Shown piece by piece: positions 8,709 through 19,400 of a stretch of 64,000 nucleotides of DNA. Under the pieces are notes generated by a model. The model did not search any database and was not told where the DNA came from. It was given only the letters and a program-made list of their open reading frames with translations. This DNA is from Sporothrix humicola (lineage: Eukaryota > Ascomycota > Sordariomycetes > Ophiostomatales > Ophiostomataceae): assembly GCA_021396245.1 (NCBI GenBank), contig WNYE01000082.1, positions 124,001 through 188,000 of the forward strand. Reading direction: 5' to 3'. Position 1 is the stretch's first letter, and the number at the start of each line of letters is the position of its first letter. The position numbers and the translations under genes were made by a program.

Positions 8709-11615
8709 TCACGCCCCCAGGTCCAATGGCTGCGACAGGGTGTTCATGATTGACTCCCAGATTCCCGAGTCAAACTCAAAGTCGACAAAGCTGTTGGGCC
8801 CAGCACCTGCCACGACAGATCCGTCAAGCATTGTGCCGTGCAAGTCCGACGACGTGCCGTTCGAGGCATTTCCACCACCTCTGCGGCCCTCGTCATGCCC
8901 GCTACTGTTCATCAGGCCCGTCCAGTCCGAGTTCGAGCCTCCTTGTCCAGGAACAGGCGGTGGCTGCATCATACCCGGGCTTGTCGACGTCGTGGTCCAT
9001 GCTGGGGCAATCGTCGCCGGCTGCGTCGTGCTGGCATCGGCCATATCGATGCTCTGGTGGGGCATATGGTGGTTGTGGAGAGGCTGCTGCTGGTAGTGCT
9101 GTACATGTTGTTGGCTTTGCTGTGCATGCTGGTTGTGCTGACTGTGCTGCCCATTGTGCGTCTGGGAATTCTGTTGCCGCTGGGCATGGTTGTCTCTGTA
9201 CTCGCCCAGCACCCGGAACAAAATATTAGACATGACTCGCGCTGGATAGTAGACACTGGCGTGTGCATAGAGTGCCTCGGCCAGGCGCTGCAAGTGAAGC
9301 AGCGTCTCGGCCTGCTTGTCTGCGCTCTGTGTCGCCAGGCCCTCGACAATCGCAAACGCCGCCGTCGCCGCGTGCTGCATGCCCGTCACAAACATGCTGC
9401 GGCACTCGAACCGGGCACAAAACGCCTCGTAGATGCGAGCCACCTCGATTGCGTGTGCAAAACACATCTTGCGCGCCATTTCCGTCACAATGTCTGTGCC
9501 GAGCTCGGGGTCCATGCCGTCGTCATTGTCGTCGCCGTCGTCGGTTGCGCCACTGTCTTCAAAGACATCCTCGTAGGGACTGTTGCTATTATTGTCTCCA
9601 TTCCGATACTTGGGTGCCGGCTCAGGGTTGCCGTTGGTTTGCCCGCCGCCTGTGTTGTGTGTTCCCGCCGGCGTCGCTTTGCCAGCCGACAAGAAGGGTC
9701 TGTACATGAGAATGTACATCGTGTGGTACTGCTGGTGCAGGTTGAAGAATGCAGACGGCGGATCACGGGCCAGATTGGCCGGTGTCCATTGTAACCGACT
9801 CGGCAGGTGCTTGTACCAGCTGCGCAACTCGCGGTGCAGACCCGTGACAAAGTAGTAGGCACTGGGGTCCGAAGTCGTGTAGTGACGGTGAGCGGCGTCG
9901 GTCAATTTCGAGGCCGTATCCGTCAGGTTGATGAGCGCATCGTAAATCTCCGTCTCAAAACGGCACTGCGGCCCCATGGGCAGACATCCTTGCATCGGCC
10001 GCGGTTTTGTCGGGCTGTTGGAGATGGTAATGTCGGCAATCTTGATACTCGTCGGCCGGCCCAAAAACAGACCCCAGAACCGATCCAGGACCACACAACC
10101 CCACAGAACTGTCCGCTTCACCTCCATATCCAGCCGCGACTGCCCTGCCTGGCCAATCTGCCGGTTCAGACCCAGATCAAAGATCAACCGACACGCCATG
10201 CCTGCGTACAGCCAGCCTGTGTTGTAGCGACCAACTCCGCACTCAAGATCGCCCATCAGCAACAAGGCCTGTAGCGACGGAATTCCGCCAGGCATCTGCA
10301 GTTCCGAGTCGACGAGCCGCTTGGCCTCTTCGTGCAACAGCGACTCGCCGTCAGGTGTTGCAAAAGCCTGCACATCGGCTCGTGAGCGGTCGGAGTACCG
10401 ATAACCAATGGCCAGCATACAGACGTGCAAAAAGGGCGAATAGTAGCTGCCACTGCCATTGTTGCTGCTCCCGGCGCCCGGGATCATCTCGGGCTCTCGA
10501 TTGCTTTCGCTGCCGTTGCCATCCGTTGAGATCCCGCCGCCCACCATCATCCCGCTGTCGAGTTCAAACGCCCGCCGGTGGATAATGTGAATGATTGTGT
10601 TGTAGCACGACCAGAACTGGTTGATCAGATGCCGGTGCGCCTCAAGCGGGATGTTAGAGAGAAACTCTCGCGTACGGGCCGCATTGTTCTCGCGCTCGCG
10701 CCGTGTCTCTTCCTTCTCGGCGTGGTACATGTTGGAGTAGATGTGGTAGTTGGTCGTGATGCCAATATACCGAGAGTGGCCACCGGGGCCGTTATTGCTC
10801 ATCGATCCAGCCCGTAGTCGTCGTCGCTGGTCCGATTCGCTGTACATGGCGGACGAGGCCATGTCTGACGATGCTACTGTACTCGCTGGCGAGTCTGTCT
10901 CGTCCATCATCATCCCAGGACCGCCGCCGCCGTTACCGTTGGTGCTGGCACCACTTATGCTGCCGGTTGTTCTGTTGGCACCAGCGCCGTGGCCATTCTT
11001 GTTTCGATCCTGTGTCGGGTGGTGTAATGTTGGAGGCGGCCACATGGATCCGCTGCCGCCGTTTGTCGACGAAGATGGTGTGGTTCCGGATGGGTAGTGG
11101 TGCTGTTGTTGTTGCTGCTGTGGAGACGACGAGTCACCGCGCAATGCCGCCGCTTGTGCTGCTGCTCCCCGGCCATGGCCCGTTGCTGCTGCAACTAGTG
11201 CTGCCGCCGAAACGACGCTGCCCTGCACGGCTGCCGCCACATCTTCACGCATTGACGTACGCCGTTGTCTTGGATCGTCGCTGTATGGTGTTGATTGCTG
11301 GTTCTGGTTGCCGTTGCCAGACATGGCTGCGGCTGTTGCTACATCGTCGACGAGTGTCGGTGGGATCTCGAGGCCGGCATCGCTGAGTCGCTGTTCGAGA
11401 GCGCCGATTCTCCGCACGAGCGCGTGCACCTGGGCCTTGGTGACGGGCCGTTTGCGCTCGTCGTCGTCGCGGAGTACACATGTTTTCGAGAGCCGAACGC
11501 ACCGGTCGCACGCGCTTTGGCCCTCGCCAATAATGCACTTTGTGCGCCGAGCCCGGCAGCCGGCGCAAGCAATAGACGCGCGAGACCGCGGCTTGGACGA
11601 CCGGCCGAGAATCAT
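8709..11615 (-). CDS. Zn(II)2Cys6 fungal transcription factor
   Basis: Intronless 968-residue protein. Cys17, Cys20, Cys27, Cys36, Cys39 and Cys46 (CAGCRARRTKC, then CDRCVRLSKTC) form the binuclear zinc cluster, followed by a short coiled-coil-like linker (RIGALEQRLSDAGLE) for dimerisation. After a long Gln/Gly/Ser/Asn-rich disordered stretch, residues about 330-560 form the fungal-specific regulatory domain, with FWSCYNTIIHIIHRR, an AIGYRYSD segment and TVLWGCVVLDRFWGLFLGRP. The middle-domain text is of the type often labelled NirA-like in fungal genomes, but that label is loose and I give no target. The C-terminus is again Gln/His-rich and acidic, a likely activation region. Its promoter faces rightward into the gap before the EthD-like gene. 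Confidence 0.93.
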   Translation of the reverse strand: MILGRSSKPRSRASIACAGCRARRTKCIIGEGQSACDRCVRLSKTCVLRDDDERKRPVTKAQVHALVRRIGALEQRLSDAGLEIPPTLVDDVATAAAMSGNGNQNQQSTPYSDDPRQRRTSMREDVAAAVQGSVVSAAALVAAATGHGRGAAAQAAALRGDSSSPQQQQQQHHYPSGTTPSSSTNGGSGSMWPPPTLHHPTQDRNKNGHGAGANRTTGSISGASTNGNGGGGPGMMMDETDSPASTVASSDMASSAMYSESDQRRRLRAGSMSNNGPGGHSRYIGITTNYHIYSNMYHAEKEETRRERENNAARTREFLSNIPLEAHRHLINQFWSCYNTIIHIIHRRAFELDSGMMVGGGISTDGNGSESNREPEMIPGAGSSNNGSGSYYSPFLHVCMLAIGYRYSDRSRADVQAFATPDGESLLHEEAKRLVDSELQMPGGIPSLQALLLMGDLECGVGRYNTGWLYAGMACRLIFDLGLNRQIGQAGQSRLDMEVKRTVLWGCVVLDRFWGLFLGRPTSIKIADITISNSPTKPRPMQGCLPMGPQCRFETEIYDALINLTDTASKLTDAAHRHYTTSDPSAYYFVTGLHRELRSWYKHLPSRLQWTPANLARDPPSAFFNLHQQYHTMYILMYRPFLSAGKATPAGTHNTGGGQTNGNPEPAPKYRNGDNNSNSPYEDVFEDSGATDDGDDNDDGMDPELGTDIVTEMARKMCFAHAIEVARIYEAFCARFECRSMFVTGMQHAATAAFAIVEGLATQSADKQAETLLHLQRLAEALYAHASVYYPARVMSNILFRVLGEYRDNHAQRQQNSQTHNGQHSQHNQHAQQSQQHVQHYQQQPLHNHHMPHQSIDMADASTTQPATIAPAWTTTSTSPGMMQPPPVPGQGGSNSDWTGLMNSSGHDEGRRGGGNASNGTSSDLHGTMLDGSVVAGAGPNSFVDFEFDSGIWESIMNTLSQPLDLGA

Positions 11616-12742
11616 TGTGAGTCGTCGATGCGGCCTGTAGACTGTGACGACAGTGTGACGACAGTGTGACGATGTGACGATGTGACAAAAGAGGACGTGT
11701 AAAAAGTGCTCGTGTTGTCCGTGTAAACCCCCTTAAAAATCTCGCGATACCTTTCGCATGGATCGTGTAATTTTCGTAATTTTTTGTCGATCTGACAGGG
11801 GTTTGCAGGGATTGTTGTTCTTCGCCTCTTCTCTCGTTGTTCTTTTTTCTCTTTATTCTTCTTTTGCAGGTCTCGTCAAGACTCTTCCATGACGGCGTCA
11901 CGGCGAGAGGTGGTGATGCTGCAAAATGGCAAAAGGAAGATAAGGTGAGAAGGATGAGATCAGAAACGATAAACGAAATAGAAAATAAAATAAAAATAGC
12001 AGAACTGGAACAAAAAGCAATAAGCTTCGAGGCCCTTGTCTGCAATTGCGACTTTTCGTCTTTTTCGCCCACGGAGGCTACTCGCTACCCTTGTTCTCCA
12101 TATGTTTGTGCCCACCTTGGAGGAAACACTGCCCTGCGATAGGCCGGCGAGGATGCAGATCGGCCCCAGTACCGGCGCTCTGACGACTTGGGAAATCGAT
12201 TCGTCTTCGAGTTCGTTGGTGTTGGTGTTGGTGAAAAGGATTGGTGACAAAGTGCGAGGTGAAGAGACGCTGTGGAAAGGAGAATGGGGACAAAGTCAGA
12301 AAGTTAAGGCGAGTTAGCGCCAAGTACGGGCTGTTTTGGTGGCATTTGGAGACCCCAGCTCTTGCCCCTTTAGCGCGCGGGGGTTGTGACTAAGGAGCAC
12401 TAGGAGAGGAAGCCCATCGTTCTTTCCAGGAAGACGATTCCCGGATCAGGTGATTGTTTTATGTACTTTGTTCACGAGGAAGGAGTGATGCAGAAAGATG
12501 TGTTGACGAGGAAAGAGTCAACGACGATAGAAATGTTTGAGGAAGGCGAGATCGAGAGAACGGCAGCCGGAAAGAACGACAGACACGGAGCACTCGGCCG
12601 GAAGGCGCGGCCGAGACGCGGACTCGGCTTCAGGGGTTTGTTTATCTCATTGCTTTTCATTATTCCGGATGCTACAAACACAAAAATCATCATGAGATAT
12701 GTCTCATACTCCAACGGCCGTCAACCACCGCCCATACTCCGC
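11616..12742. other. Promoter of the Zn2Cys6 gene and 3' end of the EthD-like gene
   Basis: Both neighbours are on the minus strand. I see no coding region. An A-rich stretch at about 11970-12010 and the tandem repeat next to the regulator gene are the only structure noted. Confidence 0.55.
11643..11686. repeat. Short tandem repeat in the leader of the Zn2Cys6 gene
   Basis: Two copies of TGTGACGACAG are followed by two copies of TGTGACGA and a partial copy. The array begins 28 bases upstream of the start codon of the minus-strand regulator gene, so it lies in its leader or core promoter. Confidence 0.8.
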
Positions 12743-13537
12743 CTACACCCGCTTCTCATCCGTGTCGACCCAGCGCGTGCCGACATCGCCAAACCCGCGC
12801 AGGAACGAGAATGCCGCGACGTCGACTTTGCGTGCACCGTCCAAAACAGCCTTTGATGCCGCCGACAGCTCCGGTGGGAACGACCCGACGACTCCCGAGG
12901 CCGGCACGACATCCGCGCTCGCAAACTCGTGCAGAGCCAGGTAGTGCGGTGTGATCTTGGCCGCGCTATTCGGTTCGTCCTTGTTCTCCTTCTTGAAGAC
13001 CATCTCGAACCGGCTTGTGCGTCTCCAGCCAGGCAGCGCTGCCACCTCCTTGATGTGCTCGGAACGGAACCACTCGTTGAATGCGTCGGCACTCAGATCG
13101 GCCGCCGGCTCAATGGCCTCCGACACCAGCGTCGCCGCCCGCCCATCGGCGGCATCAGGGCTGCTCCACGTCTCAATATGCTTTAGGAAGCGCGCATCAA
13201 AGTCGGCATAGCGGTGGATGGGTCCGTTGTCCGGTAGCGTGGGGTGTGTCATGGGGATCGACTTGAACTCGGTGCTCTGGATGAAGCCCATGTTGGGGCA
13301 CTTGTAAACAGCCAGGAACGGTGCCGCACGGTCAGAATCAGCGCACTGGTACCGCCATGACGAGATGATGCCTCCTGGGCGGGCAGCAATGATATCCGGG
13401 ATATGGACGTCCTCGTACCAGCGAGTGAACTTGTCGACGGGAAGTGTGACCGGGTCGGTGACCTTGGAGTTGATCCAGAGAATGCCAGGGCCCGAGAGCT
13501 CAGGGCCCTCATAATCTGTCCGGTTGGGATTTGCCAT
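12743..13537 (-). CDS. Double EthD/dimeric alpha-beta barrel-like protein
   Basis: Intronless, 264 residues, starting with MANPNRTDYEGPELSGPG. The frame stays open 58 codons further upstream, but that part is hydrophobic translated leader and contains no better start. Two repeats of a ferredoxin-like fold are visible: residues about 15-120, with FTRWYEDVHIPDIIA, and about 125-260, with FNEWFRSEHIKEVAALPGW. Each carries the W(Y/F)..(E/V)HI signature of EthD and related small stress or ring-modifying proteins. Fungal relatives are mostly uncharacterised; some act on polyketide-like substrates. There is no biosynthetic cluster next to it, so no substrate can be named. It is probably cytosolic. 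Confidence 0.8.
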   Translation of the reverse strand: MANPNRTDYEGPELSGPGILWINSKVTDPVTLPVDKFTRWYEDVHIPDIIAARPGGIISSWRYQCADSDRAAPFLAVYKCPNMGFIQSTEFKSIPMTHPTLPDNGPIHRYADFDARFLKHIETWSSPDAADGRAATLVSEAIEPAADLSADAFNEWFRSEHIKEVAALPGWRRTSRFEMVFKKENKDEPNSAAKITPHYLALHEFASADVVPASGVVGSFPPELSAASKAVLDGARKVDVAAFSFLRGFGDVGTRWVDTDEKRV

Positions 13538-15587
13538 GGTGATGAAAGATGGGATTGCAAAGGAACCCAGAAAGGAATGGAAAGAAGACAATGGATGAGA
13601 TGGAAGACAGCAAAGAAAAGAGGCAGAAAGAAAGAGAGAGAAAGAGAAGAGACAAGCACTCACCAGAAAAAGAAAACGACCGACAGATGAGCGCCAGCAA
13701 GCTTTCCACACCGATATATATTGCAGCCAGGCCCATCAGTAGAGCAATCATTAGCTCGCGCACAACGACAGCTTTAGTCAACCAAGGATCATGTCCTTGC
13801 CAGACTGGCCCCACGACGCGAGGCAAGGGCTCTACACTTGCGCGCTCCGTTGCCGCATCCTCCCGACCGGCCAGGCTTTGTCGATGGTGTCGTTGGCTCT
13901 GGCAAGCGCCAGAGCGACGGCACTCTTTTGATCCGCCAGTGCCAACCCCGAGAAAGGCGGCATTGACGGTATTCAAAATATGAACGGCCATGAACATTCA
14001 GTTCGGTTTTGTTAACCGACGGCCGGCCTTCTGATCTTTTGCCCCTCTGTCTACCTCTTGACCTCCGGTTCCCCTCACCCAGAACCAACATGGACAAATG
14101 CGATGTGGCAGCACAATAATATCTCGCTTCGAAATGGTTGTCAGTTTCTGAATCATTCAAGACGTAAATATTTTCCACGAATTCCATGCTAATGTCCAGC
14201 ACGGCACAAAAATTGTATTGGAGAAATCACAAAGGTTGCAGATGCCACTAAGAGTGGAGGGGCGGAAAACGCTTTTACGCTCCCGCAACTGCACTACCAT
14301 CACCAACAAGGGGTGGTGACCCTTTCCAGACCTCCAACGTCGGCCACGACGTCCGATCGGCGCCAATAAACCTCGAGCTAGTGCTTGTCCACTGCCGCGT
14401 CGTGTCAGTCGTGTGCTTTTGGCCATGTGGAGTCCCACGCCTTACCCCAGACTTTCCTTTGACTTCTGTTTGCCTCGTCTTGGCCATGGCTTCCTTTTTG
14501 TCTTCTTTCTGTCATGCACTACTGAAATGCACTTCCGCACATGCATTTGAGGTAATTACAACCTTCACACTTTAGTGCTCTTCCTTCAACCTCGACAGAG
14601 CATATCCATCTCCAGTTTTCCCGAGCTGTCTTGGCAGAGGAGGTCCATGTCCGAGCTATATTGACACGACAAGACTTGGTATGAATACGACTATTTTGCA
14701 AGTGCAATAACAGTCTGCGAACAAGCAAACAAGCTTCTATTCGGATCCGGGGAAATTATGACAAGGGCAAAGCCAAGGCGGGCACGATCACCCGGGAAGA
14801 GACAAGGCCAGCGCCACAATAGTCAAACCTAACGTCCATATCGAATATCAATACAATCTCTCACATTGACTGAAGAGCTAGAGCAAGGTGTGCTTCAGAA
14901 AAGACAAGCAGCAGTTACCTGTCTCCCAGTCCTTTTACCACAGAGAACATTCATATCAGCCCAGATGGGAAGTGATGGACAGAGCTGTACGACGTGAACC
15001 CCCGCAGTTCTCTTCTCCTCCTGAATCATCACGGACCTACCTTGACTCCGCGTATACCCCGGAAATTTCCCGTTCTTACTCCGTGCAGCTTCTTGTCTTG
15101 ATCTGGGGTACTTCTCCACACACATTCTGGGGTCTGGGGTAAGGTAATACATGTCTCGCGCATCGTCCTCCGCGTGGTCGGACCACTCCAGAATACCAAG
15201 AATTTTGAGGGTCTCTTGACTCGCTGTCGGTTCATGCAATTCCGATATCTGATTTTGGGAAGCAGAGGAGAAGAAAGAAGTGAAAGAGGCAACAGTTGGT
15301 GAAAGTCTGTTGTGGCCTTTGACCTGCATGTGCTTGCATGTTGGGTTTAAAGCTATCCAGTCAACGTGCCTTGCTATATCCTTCCAGAGATACTACTTTG
15401 TGCACATGTTTTTATTTATTTTTTATAAACCTGCCGCCCAGTATCGCGGCCCGGATTCTCTGATCGACAGACCAGTGTCTCGCTCTTCACAGACCTTTTC
15501 TTTTTTTTGTCCCTCTCATCTTTCGCATTCATTCATTTGTTTTCGTCAACGTACTTCTAGTCTGATTCTTTGTCCTCACAAGTGATC
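13538..15587. other. Divergent promoter region of about 2 kb
   Basis: Lies between the EthD-like gene (minus) and the MFS gene (plus). Purine-rich at 13550-13670 (a CT-rich leader in the sense of the EthD-like gene) and CT-rich at 15490-15560 before the MFS start. Several short frames exist, none with recognisable features. Confidence 0.55.
13715..13720 (-). promoter_or_regulatory. TATA box for the EthD-like gene
   Basis: TATATA lies 178 bases upstream of the start at 13537, followed in the gene sense by a long CT-rich leader. Confidence 0.4.
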
Positions 15588-17194
15588 ATGGCCAAAATCA
15601 CGGCCTTCAACCTCGCGTCGGTGTTCTTCGCCGCGTCGGGCGGGTTCACCTATGGCTTCGGCTTCGGAGTATTCGTATCCAGTATCGGCCAGCCGGGGTT
15701 CTACAACTACTTCGATCTCACCAAAGGCAGCACCTACGCGGCCAATATCATCGATGCCATCAACTCACTCTTTGCTTTCGGCGCGGCCGTCGGCGCCCTC
15801 ACTCAGGGCTTCACAAGTGACTGGCTTGGCCGCCGCCGTGCCATCTTTGCCGCCGCCATTCTCTGCATCATCGGCGGCGCACTGACTGCCGGGTCTGCCG
15901 CCATTCCTATGCTCGTCATCGTCCGTTTCATCCAGGGCATCGGCCTCGGCCAATGTGTCACTCTCGCTCCGCTCTATATCAGTGAAATCGCCCCTGCTCG
16001 TCGCCGTGGCTTGCTCATTGGTGTATTTTCGGGCGCACTCGGCACGGGCTACACTGTCGTCGCCTGGATCAGTTTCGGAACGCATTATGCCACCAACCAG
16101 ACCGTGCAATGGCGTGTACCTCTGGCGCTGGCCTGTGCAGCTCCGCTCGGCCAAGCAATTGGCGTCTGGTTCATCCCCGAGTCGCCTCGATGGCTCGTTC
16201 TCAAGGACCGCAAGGAAGACGCATGGCAGGTTGTCCGGCGGCTGCACCGCGACCCCAACGACGCCGAAGAGCGCAATGCACAGGCCGAGTTCACGCAGAT
16301 CTGCCGCCAGGTCGCCTATGACAAGAAGTTTGACGTGTCGTACTGGCAAATGTTCAAGCGGCCGTCGTGGCGCAAGCGCTCGTTCCTGGTTCTGTTTCTC
16401 ATGTTTGCCAGCCAGTCAACGGGCGTTTTGGGTATTGGCAACTATGCCATCCTTATTTACGAGGCTCTCGGGTTCACCGGCGGCCTGCCCATCATGATGA
16501 ATGCCGTGTATACTTTGGTTGGCACCAGCGCGACATTCCTCGGCTCTTATCTGGCGGATCGTATCGGCCGGCGAACGCTTTTGGGTGAGTTTGGTTTTCC
16601 AGGAAATGACAATTTACTCTTTCTCCCGTGGGGACTAACAAGATAGTCATCGGCTTCCCGATAAATGCTTTGTTCCTTCTCGGCGAGGCTCTTCTCCAGC
16701 GTCAATACGTCGACGGCACGGGCATTGTCTCACACGGCGGGTTGTCTGCCTGTGTGCTGTTCCTCTTCCTCTACATTGTCAGCTACGATATCTGCATCGA
16801 CCCTGTCTCGTTTATTTACGTTGCCGAAGTCTGGCCCACAGCCATCCGATCCAAGGGCATTGCTCTCGGCTGGTTCGCCTATTTTATGGGCACTTTGACC
16901 TACACCACTCCAGCCGCTCTCGCTTTCAAGAATATCAGCTGGCGCTTCTACATGGTGTTTTTCAGCTGCAACATTGTCTCGTCTGTCATTATCTACTTCT
17001 TCTTGCCCGAGACCAAGGGCAAAACCCTCGAGGAAATGGGCGATCTGTTCGGCGACGAAGTCGTCGTTCATATGGCCGACGATGGCCGTGGATTTGTCGA
17101 GACGGGCGGTGATCTGATGGAGAGTAAAGTGGCTACCGATGGCGAGGTGGTGATGCACGAAGTGGCCGAAACCGACCGTGAGGGTACTGTGTAG
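15588..17194 (+). CDS. MFS transporter, sugar porter family
   Basis: Two exons, 15588-16584 and 16647-17194, give 514 residues. The 62-base intron starts GTGAGT and ends CTAACAAGATAG; the split codon restores a GTC-ATC junction inside a membrane segment. Twelve membrane segments are expected. Sugar-porter marks: DWLGRRRA after segment 2, RFIQGIGLGQ, PLYISEIAPARRRG after segment 4, PESPRWL at the middle loop, DRIGRRTLL, and PETKGKTLEEM after segment 12. The segment 7 motif, usually QQ.(S/T)G in hexose carriers, is SQSTGVLGIGNYAILIYEAL, so the substrate may not be a plain hexose. It imports a sugar or related solute by proton symport at the plasma membrane (family knowledge). No sugar-metabolism gene is adjacent. 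Confidence 0.92.
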
Positions 17195-17562
17195 GGTGGA
17201 ACATTCTAACCTTGGTAGGCCTGGATGGGGTCTGTGATAGAGTCATGATGTTGGGGTTGTCAATATTACATAATCTGGCGTGTGAAATGGCCATTCCTTC
17301 CAATTCGTTGTGAACCTTGCGTGTGTTTCCAAAAGCGGTAATTTCGGAAGTTTGGAAGGAGTCCCCAGTTGTGCCTTCCTTTCGTCGCACATCGTAGCGG
17401 ATTTGTTGTTTTGGCCACATGTCTTGATCGTGCCTTCCGTATCCGTTTACTGCCGGTCCGCTTATCCCCTGTTCCCCTTTTCTCTCCTCTCCTTCGTCTT
17501 TCTCCCTTTTTTAATCTTCATCTTCCTCCTTCAACACACACAGAATCACCAAACCACCCGCG

Positions 17563-17980
17563 ATGCTCAATCACCAACATTCAGATGTTCATGAAGCCAA
17601 AACCCATTCTGTAAGTGTGGCTTCAAGGCCCTCATTTGGTGGGTTGGCACTCTCCACCACAATCATTGCAGCATTCACTGACGGTTTCCGTCGTTTCTGT
17701 GAATAGATACAAAGTCCGCATGGCATCAATCCACTCGCTCCAAAGTCCGATCGATAACCTCAAGATACTCCGGCTTGGGTGCCATGAATTCACGAAGCAC
17801 TGGATCTTCGCAATACTCGAGCAAACAGGGGTGCAATTCAGGAACAGAGACAAGATACATGTCACAAAAGATGGCGTCCCACTACTGACGAACGGCGGCC
17901 GAAACAAGCGTTTGCTCGTTTTCCTCACCCACACAGCTGATTCATGGCGCGCATGCGATTCATCCGCCTCCAAAAGTTGA
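17563..17980 (+). CDS. Candidate small two-exon gene, unverified
   Basis: An ATG at 17563 follows about 100 bases of CT-rich, then CA-rich leader. Exon 1 would be 17563-17610 and exon 2 17672-17980, joined across a 61-base intron starting GTAAGT and ending TTGCAG, in phase 0. The product would have 118 residues, starting MLNHQHSDVHEAKTHS, with no recognised domain and no signal peptide. No good branch site is seen. The minus strand of the same stretch also has open fragments (17726-17881 and 17925-18011), which lowers trust. It could be a noncoding transcript, a decayed gene, or chance. Confidence 0.25.
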
Positions 17981-19169
17981 AGAAAACGGAGTATTGACGG
18001 TCCTCTTCGCCCTATCAGCGTCCTGCCCACACTCTCCGAGTCCATTGTTCGCCTCTCTTCAACTTCGACCCATCGGCCACCAGTCACCGGCTTTGGAGCC
18101 AACTGCAAGCTAACACAGGGAAACAAGACGAGCGTAAAACCTTTTCCGCTAAACGTCAACCTGCATACACAGCAGCCCCCCAAATAACCGTCTTGTGACA
18201 CCACTTTGGACGACAGAGTATCAAGTACTTGGGATTGATGCGTTCAGAACAATTGACATGAGAGAAGGTAAGTTGGCGAAGGCAAGTTGGCAGTCCAATA
18301 TCAAGAAAACAACATTGCCAATGCCTAACAACTGACAATCGGTTCATGGACAGGAAACCGAGGTGGTCGTCTCTATTCTCGCTGTCTCAAGACAAAATGA
18401 AAGTGCTGTCCTCTCAATTGCCCCTCCATAGAGGGGGGGAAAGTTGGAGAAGAACATGGGGAACAAAGATGGAGAATGTGGCACAAGTTCTGCGCCAACA
18501 ACACGCCAAAGCACTGTCTCCCAACTCGCACCAATAGAGTGCACTATCACAACGACTCTTTGTGTGGGTTTTGTCACTTTGGTCGGGAAACGTTTGCCTA
18601 CAGAACGTCGCCTCGACACTGCCGTGCTTCTCCAACTCGCCCAAACCGCTCGTTCGACACGCCTGGTCCTGCTCCTATTCTCATCCCGGCCTCCCTTAAC
18701 AGCGAAGTCGCCTCTGTTATCAGCGATCTGAACCCAACACCCTCCCCAAGACCCTCAAGATCCTCCACTTTTAGGAGTCCGCCCACGCCTCCTTTGCGTT
18801 CGCGAGAGGCTAGCAATGGTCTCCAGATGGAAATAAACCAGGCACATCTCCACAGTCCTCGTCCATAACGCGCAGGCGCAGCCGCCCATAAGGAGCAAAA
18901 AGTACGTACCTACACGCCAAGACCAGGCTGATGCAAAAAAAAAGTGTCCTGAGACCCAAAAAGCATATGGGCCCCGGGCCGGTGGTGGGGTCGGTGTATG
19001 TCTGCTCGGAGTATGGGCGGACTTGGAGATCCTGGTGTGGAAACGAGCGAGTAAGTGCTCTTGGGTTTGCTCGTGTGTGTTCCTGGGTTGCTCCATAATT
19101 GCAGTCTGAGCCAGATGCATACCTCCATACCATAATGTTGAACCTCAACCACTCACACACATTTGCATT

Positions 19170-19174
19170 TATAA
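19170..19174 (+). promoter_or_regulatory. TATA-like element for the AtuA-like gene
   Basis: TATAA within an A/T-rich stretch, 231 bases before the start at 19401 and just ahead of the CT-rich leader. Confidence 0.35.
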
Positions 19175-19400
19175 TAATACCACTCGACTGCTTCCAGTGA
19201 AGCTTTTATTCATAAAGAGCTAGCCTTGTGTCGTCTCCCCTCTTTATTTATTTTGTCCCTTTTTCTCTTCTTTCTTCTTCTCATTTCTTTTTCTGCTTCC
19301 CCTTCTTCTTCTTTCCCTTTCAAGAAGATCCTCTTCTCCGACTTACACTCCTATCAACCCATCCTCCTCCTCTCATAACTCTCACACACAAACCGCCATC

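Larger units (their letters stand above)
17195..19400. other. Intergenic region with unresolved splice-like signals
   Basis: Apart from the candidate gene at 17563, there is a further donor/acceptor pair on the plus strand at 18268-18353 (GTAAGT, then CTAAC, CTGAC and CAG) flanked by short open frames that end at a TGA at 18398. No complete gene can be built. The right end (19228-19380) is the CT-rich leader of the AtuA-like gene. Confidence 0.45.

Noticed and set aside
13538..13711. Hydrophobic N-terminal extension of the EthD-like protein
   Set aside because: It is a translated CT-rich leader downstream of a TATA box and the first codon there is not ATG in a good context.
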